DNA of 64,000 bases, from contig DUNO01000023.1 in the NCBI GenBank assembly GCA_012839295.1, positions 30,631-94,630 of the forward strand. The letters are read 5' to 3'. Below, piece by piece: positions 30,395 through 41,077 of this stretch (positions are counted from its first letter, which is position 1; each line of letters opens with the position of its first letter). The notes under the pieces are model-generated. The model was not told the DNA's origin. It searched no databases and was given only the letters and a program-made list of their open reading frames with translations. A program made the translations under genes and the position numbers. This DNA is from Clostridiales bacterium (lineage in GTDB: Bacteria > Bacillota > Clostridia > Lachnospirales > Lachnospiraceae).

Positions 30395-30730
30395 GGTCCG
30401 GCATACAAAAAAACCGGCCATAGAGCCGGCATTAAAGAATTCCTGCATGGTACGAGGATAGTCCTATCCACATGTTCCTACAGCGTAAAATATTCTTTAA
30501 GCAGCGCTCCATCAAATAGTCTCCCCCAAAAAACAGGTGAGCCTAGTCTCCCAAAAAAACCTGTGAGACTAAGAATGATGACAGTTGTATGGTTATTCAC
30601 CATACCCCCAGCAGTAAATAATCAGGTCTTTACCACTTCGGCACTGTTTCCTTTCACTGCGTTCTTCTATGCCTGACATATCCAGCAGTATACTTTTAAA
30701 CAATGCAACCTCTACCATAAGCAATATGTA
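30395..30730 (-). ncRNA. Lysine riboswitch (L box) with terminator, upstream of dapA
   Basis: Minus strand GGTAGAGGTTGCATTG...AAAAGTATACTG...AGTGAAAGGAAACAGTGCCGAAGTGGTAAA...TTTACTGCTGGGGGTATGG...CAACTGTCA...GGGAGACTATTTGATGGAGCGCTG, then GCCGGCTCTATGGCCGGTTTTTTT. Confidence 0.8.
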
Positions 30731-30780
30731 ATTTTTACAATATTCCTGGCTGAAAGTGTACTTCTCCCAACCTTGTTCTC

Positions 30781-30809
30781 ATAATAACATTGGGGTATTT
30801 TTCTGTCAA
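30781..30809 (-). promoter_or_regulatory. Sigma-A-type promoter for lysine riboswitch-dapA
   Basis: TTGACA, 17-nt spacer, TATTAT on minus strand. Confidence 0.7.
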
Positions 30810-31037
30810 TACCAAAGATAGTAGAAATGGTATTTCTTTTTTTCAAATTCCTTGGATTTGTTCACAAAATCTTCGTAATCTTGGTGTATTATTACGAAGT
30901 GGGTGCTGGAAAGCCTTCCCTGTGGCGGCCTAAAAGAGACGGACAAAGAAACAGGGGAAATGGAAAAATATAAGCCGTTTACCTATGGGAAAAGAAGAGG
31001 AGATCCCTGGGGAGACGAAAAAAAGGAGGTAAAGATT

Positions 31038-32114
31038 TTGATCGAGGTAAAAAATCTGACAAAGCGTTATGGAAACCATACGGCAGTTGACAATCTGTCC
31101 TTTACGGTGGAAAAAGGCCAGGTGCTGGGTTTCCTGGGACCAAACGGCGCGGGAAAAACGACGACCATGAATATTATTACAGGGTATATTTCCGCAACGG
31201 AAGGGTCGGTAACGGTTAATGGAGTGGACGTATTTGATGCGCCGGAAGAGGTAAAAAAGATGATAGGATACCTTCCGGAATTTCCGCCGCTATATCCTGA
31301 GATGACGGTGAGGGAATATCTGAATTTTGCCGCTGACCTAAAAAAGGTTCCTAAAAGTGAGAGGAAGGAAATGGTTGAAAGGGTCATGGATTCAACCATG
31401 ATTACACCAATGGCAGACCGGCTGATCAAGCATTTATCGAAGGGCTATAAGCAGAGGGTCGGGCTGGCGCAGGCTATTTTGGGGTATCCGGAGCTGATTA
31501 TCCTGGATGAGCCGACAGTAGGCCTTGATCCAAAGCAGATTATTGAGATCAGGGAATTGATCAAAGAGCTAAGTAAAAACCATACAGTTATCCTTAGTTC
31601 ACATATCATGCAGGAGGTAAGTGCCGTATGTGACCTGGTGATGATTATCGATAAAGGAAGGCTGATCCTTCAGGACAAACCAGAAAATCTGAGTGCACAG
31701 CTGGGTTCTACCGGGGGCTTAAAGCTTTCCGTAAAAGGAAGCCGGGACGCTGTTCTTGCGGCCTTAAAAAATATTAGCAGGGTAACTCAAATCGAAGAGA
31801 GGGAGGCAGTTAGTGACGGAGTAGTGGAATTAACGCTGCATTGCCCGGAAAAGGATGATATCAGGGAAGAAGTATTCTATGCAATGTGTGATGCAAGGAT
31901 ACCGGTCCTGGAGATGCAGTCCGTCCGCATGAGCCTGGAGGATATATTCCTTAAGGTAACAGGCCAGTCGGATATGGAGGCTTCACAGTCGGATATAGAG
32001 GCTTCACTGCCCCAGGAGGATGGGGCAACAGATGCCATGACGACCCAGGCTGTCGGTGAAAGTACAGCTAATACAGAGGATCAGGAGGTAGATTCAGATG
32101 CTGGCGATTTATAA
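31038..32114 (+). CDS. ABC transporter ATP-binding protein (Gld-like cassette)
   Basis: TTG start after aaaggaggt; LGFLGPNGAGKTTTMNIITGY, LSKGYKQRVGLAQAIL, IILDEPTVGLD. Confidence 0.88.
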   Translation: MIEVKNLTKRYGNHTAVDNLSFTVEKGQVLGFLGPNGAGKTTTMNIITGYISATEGSVTVNGVDVFDAPEEVKKMIGYLPEFPPLYPEMTVREYLNFAADLKKVPKSERKEMVERVMDSTMITPMADRLIKHLSKGYKQRVGLAQAILGYPELIILDEPTVGLDPKQIIEIRELIKELSKNHTVILSSHIMQEVSAVCDLVMIIDKGRLILQDKPENLSAQLGSTGGLKLSVKGSRDAVLAALKNISRVTQIEEREAVSDGVVELTLHCPEKDDIREEVFYAMCDARIPVLEMQSVRMSLEDIFLKVTGQSDMEASQSDIEASLPQEDGATDAMTTQAVGESTANTEDQEVDSDAGDL

Positions 32115-32961
32115 GAAGGAGCTGCGCTCTTATTTTAATTCAATGATTGGATATGTGTTCATGGCATTTTTCCTGCTTATCATAGGTGTATATTTCTTCG
32201 TGCAGAATCTGTTTTACGGATATGCTAATTTTGAATACACCCTGTCTTCCATAACTTTTATTTTTGTAATTCTTGCCCCGCTGCTGACCATGAGGCTGAT
32301 GGCAGAAGAGAACAAGCAAAAGACGGATCAATTGCTGCTTACCTCACCGGTAACGGCAACCTCCATCGTAGTAGGAAAGCTGCTGGCGGTATTCTCCCTT
32401 TATGGGTTTATTATGCTGATAACCTGTTTCTATCCGCTAATCCTGTCCCTGTATGGAACAGTTACCTTTGCGACCGCTTACTCCAGTATCCTGGCCTTTA
32501 CACTTATGGGCGGGGCTTACCTTGCCATCGGCTTATTTATCTCATCGCTGACGGATAGCCAGATTGTGGCGGCTGTAATATCCTTCGTTGTATTTTTGCT
32601 CACCATATTAATGGATGGGATTGCCGGGGTATTGCCGACGGACAATAAGTCGGCGGTTATAATTTTTACCGCGTTTTTATTAATTCTTTGCATTATTTTA
32701 TACCGGATGATGCATAACCTGACAATTGCAGCCGGTATAGGTGTAATTGGAGAGGCGGCCCTGGTCGCTGCCTATCTGTTAAAGCCGACCTTTTTTGATG
32801 GTTCTGTTGCCAATGTACTGGGCTGGTTATCAATCGTGAAGCGTTTTGATAACTTCTATTATGGGATTTTTGATGTTGCCGGACTGGTTTATTATGTATC
32901 GATTGCAGGCTTGTTTACATTCCTGACGGTCCAGGTCATCAAAAAGAAGAGATGGAGCTAG
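32098..32961 (+). CDS. ABC-2 type transporter permease
   Basis: Multi-TM, MLAIYKKELRSYFNSMIGYVFMAFF; overlaps the ATPase gene. Confidence 0.85.
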   Translation: MLAIYKKELRSYFNSMIGYVFMAFFLLIIGVYFFVQNLFYGYANFEYTLSSITFIFVILAPLLTMRLMAEENKQKTDQLLLTSPVTATSIVVGKLLAVFSLYGFIMLITCFYPLILSLYGTVTFATAYSSILAFTLMGGAYLAIGLFISSLTDSQIVAAVISFVVFLLTILMDGIAGVLPTDNKSAVIIFTAFLLILCIILYRMMHNLTIAAGIGVIGEAALVAAYLLKPTFFDGSVANVLGWLSIVKRFDNFYYGIFDVAGLVYYVSIAGLFTFLTVQVIKKKRWS

Positions 32962-32996
32962 GGTGTTGACACGCCCTTGGAAAGGAGAGCAAGACA

Positions 32997-34451
32997 TTGA
33001 AAAAGTTAAATGATGAAAAGAAGAAGATAGATCTGGCCGGGAGCCTAAAGGCATCCTTTTCCGGAAGGAAGTTCCGCAGCGGAGCATATGCGACAGTCCT
33101 TTCTGTTATTGTGGTTGTAATTGTATTGGTGGTAAATCTTATTGTAACAAAAATGAATATCCAATTTGATTTCAGCAAGAACGGCATGTACTCGCTATCT
33201 GATGAGACAAAGCAGTATGTGGCAGGCTTAAAGGATGATATTACAATTTATTATGTGGTCCAGTCGGGAAATGAAACAGAAATATTTGAAAGAATTGCTA
33301 AGAAATATGATGATATTTCCGATAAAATCAAGCTGGAATATAAGGATCCCCTACTATATCCTAATTTTGCAAAGGAATATGTTACGGATGAGGTAACTGA
33401 TAATAGCTTTATTGTTGTCAATCATACAACGGGTAAGGCCAAATATGTTAATGGCAATGATATGCTGGTGCAGGAGATTAATTATCAGACCTACCAAACC
33501 GAGACCACCGGTATTGATGTAGAGGGCAAGCTTACCTCGGCAATCCTTAACGTAACAACGGATCAGCTTCCGGTTGTATACGTGACAGAGGGGCATGGAG
33601 AGGCTGAGATGGGTGATACCTTTGATTCAATCTTAGATAAGATGAATATTCAAGTGGAGTCATTGAAAACTGCAACAGTAGATAGTATTCCGGAGGACTG
33701 CAATATATTATTTATTAATTCCCCGGAAAAGGATTTTACGGATGCGGAAACCACGATGATTAAGGATTATATGGCAGCAGGAGGAAAGGCAGTAGTTACT
33801 TTGGATTACAATTCCACAGATTTAACAAATTTTGCAGCCATTTTGGATTACTATGGAGTTGAAATGGTAAATGGAATCGTGCTGGAAGGCGATACGAATA
33901 GGCATATGTCAGGATACCCCAATTATTTAGTACCTGTGATTAACAGCCATGAGATCACAACGAAGGTTACAACTGCCGGAATTCCCGTGTTTATGCCAAT
34001 AGCCTCAGGGCTGACAATTGCCGATTCTAAAAGAAGTTCCTTAAGTGTAGAGCCTTTACTGACTACCTCAGAATCTGCTTATTCAAGAACAAATATCGAG
34101 AATGGGAGTACTGGAAAGGAAGAAGGAGATATCGGGGGACCGTTTTATTTAGGTCTGGCAGCAACTGATACCTATAATAATATAACTTCTGACTTAGTAG
34201 TGTATTCTTGTGAATATACATTTACGGAGGATACAGCCAGCTATGGCAATACAGGTCTGTTAACAGGAACCGTTGGCTATCTGATCGGAGATACCAACAC
34301 CCTGTCAATCCCGACAAAGAGTTTACAGGAAGCACAGATTTATCCGTCCCAGTTCCAGGCAATTGCCTGGGGACTTTTAACAGCGATAGGAGTGCCGGTT
34401 CTGATCTTTGTATCCGGTGCTGCCATTTGTCTTAGAAGGAGGAAGAAATAA
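32997..34451 (+). CDS. GldG-family protein (ABC-type_uncharacterised domain)
   Basis: TTG start; NIQFDFSKNGMYSLSDETKQYVAGLKDDITIYYV; VTEGHGEAEMGDTF. Confidence 0.8.
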   Translation: MKKLNDEKKKIDLAGSLKASFSGRKFRSGAYATVLSVIVVVIVLVVNLIVTKMNIQFDFSKNGMYSLSDETKQYVAGLKDDITIYYVVQSGNETEIFERIAKKYDDISDKIKLEYKDPLLYPNFAKEYVTDEVTDNSFIVVNHTTGKAKYVNGNDMLVQEINYQTYQTETTGIDVEGKLTSAILNVTTDQLPVVYVTEGHGEAEMGDTFDSILDKMNIQVESLKTATVDSIPEDCNILFINSPEKDFTDAETTMIKDYMAAGGKAVVTLDYNSTDLTNFAAILDYYGVEMVNGIVLEGDTNRHMSGYPNYLVPVINSHEITTKVTTAGIPVFMPIASGLTIADSKRSSLSVEPLLTTSESAYSRTNIENGSTGKEEGDIGGPFYLGLAATDTYNNITSDLVVYSCEYTFTEDTASYGNTGLLTGTVGYLIGDTNTLSIPTKSLQEAQIYPSQFQAIAWGLLTAIGVPVLIFVSGAAICLRRRKK

Positions 34452-35965
34452 TGGCAAAGGGAAAGAGAAAAAACGCCATTACCCTGGTTGTCTTACTCCT
34501 GGCCTTAGGGGTCTTGGTCTGCCTGTATTTCTGGTATGATAGTTACCAAAAGCATAAGGAAAGCGCCAAGCCAGATACGGACCAGGCGGTTGACCTGGCC
34601 ACTGTTGATACGGAGCAGGTGGATTCACTGCATTATGTGAGAAATGATGCTGACCTGACCTTCATTTTAAAGGAGGGTGTATGGGTAGACAAGGATAATA
34701 CAGCCCGCCCTATTAACCAGGAGCATGTTACGTCCATGCTGAATGCAGTGAAGACCCTGAAGGCAGACCGGGTTATCATGGAATCACCGGATAATTTATC
34801 AGATTACGGATTGGAACAGCCTCAGGCGGTATTGACTGTAACAATGAAGGATAAGTCAACCGTATCTGTAAAGCTGGGAAATAAAGTGGTAGATTCCTCC
34901 GGTTATTATGGTTTGGTAAATGAAGATAGTACCGTATATTTATTGCAGGCAGCATTAGGCAATGCCCTCCAGTACAGTGACCTGCAGATGACGGCACTGC
35001 CGGAGGCTCCTTCCATTACCGCGGAGAATATTACCCATATCCTGGTTGATAACCGGGAAGGGGAAGACTATGAACTGGCCTATAGTGATGAAGAAAAGCT
35101 GGACAACACAGGAAGCAATATGTATGCCTGGCAGTTTTTGAAGCCTTACGGGGAAGGCTATACGGCGGACAGCACTAAGGTGTCCGACCTTCAAGCCAAT
35201 TATACCGGCTTTGATTATATCAATTGTGTTGATTACAAAGGGGAGGATTTGGACAAATATGGACTGGAGGAGCCGGCAGCCAGTATACTGATCGGATATT
35301 TTGTCAGTCGTACAGAGGCACTTCCGACCCCGGAAACCGATCCCGGCACCGGGAAAGAAATTACGGAAAAGACCTATAAGGATCCCTATGAGTACAAGAT
35401 CTATATTGGGAACCAGGATGAGAGCGGGAATTATTATGTGAGAATCGACGGCTCGGATTCGGTCTATACCATGAGCTCAGACACTGTCGATAAAATGTGC
35501 CAGATAGATTCCTTTAGCCTATTGAACCGCTATATCCTGCTGCCGGCCCTGGATAATGTAGACCAAGTGACTGCCCAGGTGGAGGGGACTACCTATCAAA
35601 TGGGTATTAGCCGTAAGACCTCTACGGATAAGGACGGAAAGGAAACGACGGCATCTGCCTATACCTTTAACGGAAAAGAATCGGAGGAGGATGCTTTTAA
35701 GAAGCTGTATCAGCAATTGATCGGCATCACCTATGATTCCCAGATTCCAAGTGATGTAACGGTGGGTGATGAAACACCCTATCTAACTCTTACTTATCAT
35801 ATCTTTGGGGATAATGAGAGAACTGTTTCAGCATCCTTCCTGCCCTATGATGATGATTTTTATATTGTAAAGAAGAATGGGGACACACGCTTTTTTGCAG
35901 ATAAGAGGGCGGTCCAGGATATCGCCAAGGCCTTAAGCAGCTTTACCGGAAAGAAAGCAGAGTAA
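34451..35965 (+). CDS. DUF4340 domain-containing protein
   Basis: Single TM then NISDYGLEQPQAVLTV / LDKYGLEEPAASI repeats typical of DUF4340; follows GldG-like gene with overlap. Confidence 0.75.
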   Translation: MAKGKRKNAITLVVLLLALGVLVCLYFWYDSYQKHKESAKPDTDQAVDLATVDTEQVDSLHYVRNDADLTFILKEGVWVDKDNTARPINQEHVTSMLNAVKTLKADRVIMESPDNLSDYGLEQPQAVLTVTMKDKSTVSVKLGNKVVDSSGYYGLVNEDSTVYLLQAALGNALQYSDLQMTALPEAPSITAENITHILVDNREGEDYELAYSDEEKLDNTGSNMYAWQFLKPYGEGYTADSTKVSDLQANYTGFDYINCVDYKGEDLDKYGLEEPAASILIGYFVSRTEALPTPETDPGTGKEITEKTYKDPYEYKIYIGNQDESGNYYVRIDGSDSVYTMSSDTVDKMCQIDSFSLLNRYILLPALDNVDQVTAQVEGTTYQMGISRKTSTDKDGKETTASAYTFNGKESEEDAFKKLYQQLIGITYDSQIPSDVTVGDETPYLTLTYHIFGDNERTVSASFLPYDDDFYIVKKNGDTRFFADKRAVQDIAKALSSFTGKKAE

Positions 35966-35979
35966 AATAATTATGAATA

Positions 35980-36040
35980 AAAAGTGTCAGGGCAAGCAAG
36001 CCATTACAATGGAAGGATATAGCTGCCCTGGCACTTTTTT
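35980..36040 (+). terminator. Intrinsic terminator after the ABC cassette
   Basis: aaaaagtgtcagggca...tgccctggcactttttt. Confidence 0.8.
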
Positions 36041-36137
36041 ATTTTAGGATTAGGAATCTACAGGAAACTTGTACGAATATTCACAGACTTATGCTAATAT
36101 ATTAGCATAGGAGATCTGCGAAGGACAATGATAAGAC

Positions 36138-36226
36138 AGGGAGGACAAAGCCTCTTAAAAGGGCTGGGGAAAGCCGCTTAAAAGGGCAGGAAGGAGCAGC
36201 CTAAGGGCAGGCAGCAGGAAGGGGAG
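36138..36226 (+). repeat. Degenerate tandem hairpin array directly upstream of SpoIID-like CDS
   Basis: gGGAGGacaaaGCCTCttaaaa / GGGCTggggaaAGCCgcttaaaa / GGGCAggaaggagcaGCCtaa / GGGCAGgcagcaggaaGGGGAG tcgttATG. Confidence 0.5.
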
Positions 36227-36231
36227 TCGTT

Positions 36232-38964
36232 ATGAGCATGAGAATTAAATTAATCATTATCGGAATTTGTATTGTCGTAGTATTCATCATTGGAACGATT
36301 AATATTAATCAAAAAATAAATGGGCGGAAAACGGAAGACCATAACTTTATCACCGTGGAAGACAATATTATAACGAAAGCGGAGGCTCTCCGGCTGTTGA
36401 GCTACCTTTATTATGATAAGGCGGCCAGGGAAGCCCTGACCTTTGATATTACATATGAAGACAGCCAGATGTCCGGTTGGTATGATACCTATGTAAATGC
36501 CGCCTACCATATGGGGCTGATTGATAAGGACATTACGGAAAATCCGGGGGAGGCCTTAACCTATGGTAAGTGCAAGTCATTAATGGACAACCTGATTTTA
36601 AAGGAGCCCGGCTTTCAATCCATTTACCAGGGGCTGACCTTTGAATTTACAAACCAGGACAAGGATATGGCAACAAAGGATTTCCTGGAAATCTATCAGG
36701 CAATCCTGTCAGACCCGGGCATAGGTGTAGTCACACCGAAACCGGGGGGACCCACAATCTCGCCAAAACCGGGAGATCCCACCGTCACGCCAAAACCAGA
36801 TGATACCATAGCATCACCAAAACCAGGTGATACTGTGAGGAAAACCCTGCTGAAGGAAGAAACCTTATTGGTGCTCGGAAAGGATGCTTCCGGAGAAAAT
36901 CCAGGAAGGATGATTACTGACCAGGGGAAATACTATTATACAAATTCAGCAGATTATATAAAATATCTATCTCCAGATCCAGCCTCCCAGGAGGAAAAAG
37001 ACAATTTAACCGCTGGGGAGCAGCAAGGGAATTCAGATACCGGGGAAAAGAAAGGAGCCTCAACTGCCGGGGAGGAGAAAGATGATCCAGCCGCCGGGCA
37101 GAACGGGGAACAGGCAGCAGAAGAAGTATCCGACCTGGCGGAGCGGTATCTGGACCAGGGGATCAAGGCTTTAACCTGCGGTCAGGAGATTGTCTATATC
37201 TGGTCTTTGGCAGAGGAAGAGATTACCTTGCATAATGTATGGATCAAACAGGGAGAGGCCTCTACCTTGGAGGTGTTTGTAAGCGGCCTGGACAAAACCT
37301 TTACAACCCAGTACAAGCTTTCGGACAGCCTGCAAAAGGTGGTCGGCGATATTACCATCAAGGCGAAAAAGGTTGTGCAGCTTAGTGTGAAGCCGGATAT
37401 GATCCAGGGGAAGGTATTGCGGATAGGGGATGGCTTTATCGAGATTGAGGGATATGGTAAGCTGCCCATGGACGAGAATATGAAGATATATAACATTTAC
37501 AGTACCCTATCAGAGGAGCCCTCCACAAGCATCCTGGTAGGTTATGAAAACACCAGCTTCATCGTATCCGAAGGAAAGGTAAGTGCAGCATTAATTACCG
37601 GAATGATTAAAGCGGAGAATATCCGGGTACTGCTTATGACAACAAATTATAAGGATATCTACCACTCTTCGGTCAAGCTTACCGGAACCGGTAAATTTAC
37701 AGTTACGGCCGGAGGCACGGCGAAGACTTATAAGAAGGGTGATGTGGTTACCATTGAGGCAGGGGATGAGCTTCTCAAACAGGGAAGGATTACGGTGGAG
37801 CCTGTAGCGGAGGAAGGGAAGATCAGGATATTATCAATTAAAAGAACCAGCGGAAATCCCTGGTACCGGGGGCATATTGAGATATCAGGGGAGGATCAGG
37901 GGCTGATCCTTGTAAATGAATTACCCCTGGAGGAGTATCTTTATGCGGTAATTCCCAGTGAGATGCCCACCAGCTATGGCCCGGAGGCCTTGAAGGTGCA
38001 GGCGTTGTGTGCCAGGAGCTATGCTTATAAGCAGCTGCTTTCCAATGGACTGAGCCGGTATGGAGCCCATGTGGATGACAGCACCTCCTATCAGGTCTAT
38101 AATAATATTGCTGAGAATGAGAACTCCATCCTTGCAGTAAAGGAGACCTATGGTCAGGTGATAGAATACCAGGGAGAGGTAATCAGTGCCTATTATTTCT
38201 CCACCTCCAGCGGGCATACTGCAGGGGTTTCAGAGGTTTGGATCAACGGGAATGATTTACCCTATCTCGAAGGAAAGCTTCTGGTAAGTGAGGGTGGACA
38301 GGGATCTGAGGGAGAGGGTTCTGAGGATATGGAGCAGTATGCAGACCTGTCCTCGGAGGAAAGCTTCCGAAGCTTCATCAAAGCAAAGGGGCTTCCCACC
38401 ACTGACAGTGAGTTTAATTGGTACCGTTGGGAGGTCACCCTCAGCGCTCAAAATTTAAAGAAGGTAATTGATGCAAACTTGAAAAAACGGTATGAAGCAA
38501 ACCCGGAAATGATCCTGACCAAAGTAAAGGATGACGGACAGGGGAAGGAAGGCTTCATCAGCCAGCCGGTGGATACGGTAGGCTCCATTGTGGATATCCA
38601 GGTGGTTAAACGGGAAAGCAGTGGAATTGTCTCTGAAATCCTAATCGTGGGCAGCGAAGGGACCGTAAAGGTGCGTTCCGAATATAATATAAGGACCATG
38701 CTGGCTCCCCTATATGACGAAATAGTACGCCAGGATGGCTCCAGTGTGGAAAAAATGAGCTTACTGCCCAGCTCCTTTTTTGCTCTTGATGTAAATAAAA
38801 AGAATGATAAATTAGCAAGCATAACCCTAAACGGAGGGGGTTACGGACATGGTGCCGGCTTAAGCCAGAATGGGGTAAAAGCCCTGGCGGAGCAGGGGAA
38901 GAAGTATGAGGAGATCGCTGCCTACTTCTATAAGGATACGGACATTGGATTTATTTATGAGTAG
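36232..38964 (+). CDS. SpoIID/LytB domain-containing protein with PKPGDPT repeats
   Basis: YRGHIEISGEDQGLILVNELPLEEYLYAVIPSEMPTSYGPEALKVQALCARSYAYKQ; YGHGAGLSQNGVKALAEQGK. Confidence 0.85.
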   Translation: MSMRIKLIIIGICIVVVFIIGTININQKINGRKTEDHNFITVEDNIITKAEALRLLSYLYYDKAAREALTFDITYEDSQMSGWYDTYVNAAYHMGLIDKDITENPGEALTYGKCKSLMDNLILKEPGFQSIYQGLTFEFTNQDKDMATKDFLEIYQAILSDPGIGVVTPKPGGPTISPKPGDPTVTPKPDDTIASPKPGDTVRKTLLKEETLLVLGKDASGENPGRMITDQGKYYYTNSADYIKYLSPDPASQEEKDNLTAGEQQGNSDTGEKKGASTAGEEKDDPAAGQNGEQAAEEVSDLAERYLDQGIKALTCGQEIVYIWSLAEEEITLHNVWIKQGEASTLEVFVSGLDKTFTTQYKLSDSLQKVVGDITIKAKKVVQLSVKPDMIQGKVLRIGDGFIEIEGYGKLPMDENMKIYNIYSTLSEEPSTSILVGYENTSFIVSEGKVSAALITGMIKAENIRVLLMTTNYKDIYHSSVKLTGTGKFTVTAGGTAKTYKKGDVVTIEAGDELLKQGRITVEPVAEEGKIRILSIKRTSGNPWYRGHIEISGEDQGLILVNELPLEEYLYAVIPSEMPTSYGPEALKVQALCARSYAYKQLLSNGLSRYGAHVDDSTSYQVYNNIAENENSILAVKETYGQVIEYQGEVISAYYFSTSSGHTAGVSEVWINGNDLPYLEGKLLVSEGGQGSEGEGSEDMEQYADLSSEESFRSFIKAKGLPTTDSEFNWYRWEVTLSAQNLKKVIDANLKKRYEANPEMILTKVKDDGQGKEGFISQPVDTVGSIVDIQVVKRESSGIVSEILIVGSEGTVKVRSEYNIRTMLAPLYDEIVRQDGSSVEKMSLLPSSFFALDVNKKNDKLASITLNGGGYGHGAGLSQNGVKALAEQGKKYEEIAAYFYKDTDIGFIYE

Positions 38965-39829
38965 CGTCCTCCCTCGTGGAAGTAATATAGATTCTTTTCA
39001 GCTTCTGCACAAAGGCCTTGTTTGAAAACAGCAGATTAAATTCCGCCCCTAAAAACAAAAGATACATACAAAAATACATCCAAAGCATGAACAGGACAAT
39101 GGCAGTCAGGCTTCCGTACATGGAGGAATAATTGGAAAAGTTATCGATATAGTAGCTAAAAGCATAGGAAAAGCCCATCCAGCCGGCCGCACAAAGCATT
39201 GCTCCCGGGAGCTCGTTTATAACCTTTGTCTTACGGTTTGGAATTACGGTATAGATGACCAAAAAGAAAGCAATCAGGATAATAAGACCCAGGATTGTCC
39301 TTAGGCTGATAATTACCAGGGCTGTATCCATCAGGAAGGGGATCTTGTGTTCAATCCAGTAATACAAGCGGTTACCAAATACGAAGAGAACCATGGTTGC
39401 CAGCAGCATGATGGCAAATATTAAGGTATAGAAGGCTGCTATGGCACGGAGAAAAAAGTAATTTCTGGTTTCGTTGATCTCGTAAACGGCATTTAAGCCC
39501 TTCATAATAGCTAAAAACCCCTTGGCAGCAGACCATAATGCGGTGATAGCAGTGATGGAGATTAAGGTGGAGGAGGCCACATTACCATAAAGCTCTGTTA
39601 TCACCGAAAAAAGCATCGCACTGACGGTAGTCGGAAAAACCTCCGTGACGAACCGCAGCACATTACTCTGTTCCAGGGGGAATAAATGGACCAGGCTGAG
39701 CAGCAGCATGATGAAGGGAAAAAAGGATATAATGATAAAGAAGGCCGCCTGCGCCGAAAAGGCATCAACATGATCACCCGTTATTTTTTTTAATAATAAC
39801 CCGATTAAGCGGAAAGTTGCTTTTATCAT
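38951..39829 (-). CDS. YihY/virulence factor BrkB family membrane protein
   Basis: ITGDHVDAFSAQAAFFIIISFFPFIMLLLSL; YAFSYYIDNFSNYSSMYGSLTAIVLFMLWMY. Confidence 0.88.
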   Translation of the reverse strand: MIKATFRLIGLLLKKITGDHVDAFSAQAAFFIIISFFPFIMLLLSLVHLFPLEQSNVLRFVTEVFPTTVSAMLFSVITELYGNVASSTLISITAITALWSAAKGFLAIMKGLNAVYEINETRNYFFLRAIAAFYTLIFAIMLLATMVLFVFGNRLYYWIEHKIPFLMDTALVIISLRTILGLIILIAFFLVIYTVIPNRKTKVINELPGAMLCAAGWMGFSYAFSYYIDNFSNYSSMYGSLTAIVLFMLWMYFCMYLLFLGAEFNLLFSNKAFVQKLKRIYITSTREDATHK

Positions 39830-40048
39830 GAGAGGTCTCCATTTCTATAAAGACAATTGTTATATACCTATTATATAAGTTATCAGAAGTTGTATTCCAA
39901 ACTTCTGATAAAAGGCGCTGTTTTTGCGCCGTGCATCGCCATAATAGGAAAATGTTTTTACTTCCTATTATATGATAAAATCCATTCCATATACGGTTGA
40001 GATTACACTGGCAGGATATCCCGCAAAATTGTACAGGAGGAATATGCC

Positions 40049-41077
40049 TTATTGGGGAACCGTAATGGAACCAATCCGGATGGTATCCCAGTAATCAAAA
40101 TTTATTGTAATATTATAGCTGTCCTTTATCCTGTCATAGAGGGCGGCAAACTGCTTGTCCTCCTCTGCGGCAACAGCAGCCTCCAAAGCCTGCTCATAAC
40201 GGGTGGTAGAATTGTTATCGATCATATGGATGATATAATAGCCATAATCCGTAGCTACTAGCGGGCTATAGCCATCCTTCCCCAGCAGCATTGCTGCTTC
40301 CTGGTATTCTGCCTCAACATTGGTATCCCCATAGACAAAATTACGGTTATAATACTGCAGGCTGGAATACTGGTTTAACAGCCTGTCAAAGCCGGTGCCT
40401 GAGGAAAGCTTATTATGTACTTTCTGGGCTAACCGGCGGGCGGAAGCCTTTTCCCCCTCACTTAAGGGGGAGACTGTATTATCCTCAAGCAAAACAGTGG
40501 GGATAAACAGGCATTCCGTTATATATTCCCTGTAGTCCTCCGGGTCAATGCTGTCACGGATTGCATTTTCGTCAATATAAATGTCCTTTGTCAGCTGGGT
40601 TCGGTATTTATCACCAAGGGCATGCATTTCACAAGCCTTCTTCAGAACGTCAGAAGTAAGTCCCGCCTTATCAAGGCTTTCTTTCCAGGAGCTACTTTGG
40701 ATGCTGTTAACCGTCGCGGCAGTCTCATTAAGCTCCTCGTCAGACAATTGGACCCCGTTTTTTTCTGCCTGGTCAGCCAGGATCTCATACATTACCACAC
40801 TTGCCAGGACGGAGTTTTTAGCGGCCTCCCTCAAGGTCATGCCGTTGTGGGTAGAATCCCAGTAGCTGCAATTAAAATTTGCCTGGTAATCCTTCTCCAG
40901 CTGGCTGCCATCTGCTTCAACCAGGTAAATATCATATAAGAAATCCTCCAAATAGATGGATTTGCCATCCAGCGTAACAACTGGTTCCTGTCTGGCTCCG
41001 CTGCAGCCGGCCGTATAGATGGATAATGCTATGGAAAGCAGCGTAATGGTGGCTGCAAGGGTTTTTCTTCTCTTCAC
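40049..41077 (-). CDS. Peptidylprolyl isomerase-like lipoprotein (SurA/PrsA-like)
   Basis: Lipobox-type LSIYTAGCSG; long alpha-helical chaperone-like N-term; FDRLLNQYSS..YGYYIIHMID parvulin-like. Confidence 0.65.
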   Translation of the reverse strand: MKRRKTLAATITLLSIALSIYTAGCSGARQEPVVTLDGKSIYLEDFLYDIYLVEADGSQLEKDYQANFNCSYWDSTHNGMTLREAAKNSVLASVVMYEILADQAEKNGVQLSDEELNETAATVNSIQSSSWKESLDKAGLTSDVLKKACEMHALGDKYRTQLTKDIYIDENAIRDSIDPEDYREYITECLFIPTVLLEDNTVSPLSEGEKASARRLAQKVHNKLSSGTGFDRLLNQYSSLQYYNRNFVYGDTNVEAEYQEAAMLLGKDGYSPLVATDYGYYIIHMIDNNSTTRYEQALEAAVAAEEDKQFAALYDRIKDSYNITINFDYWDTIRIGSITVPQ

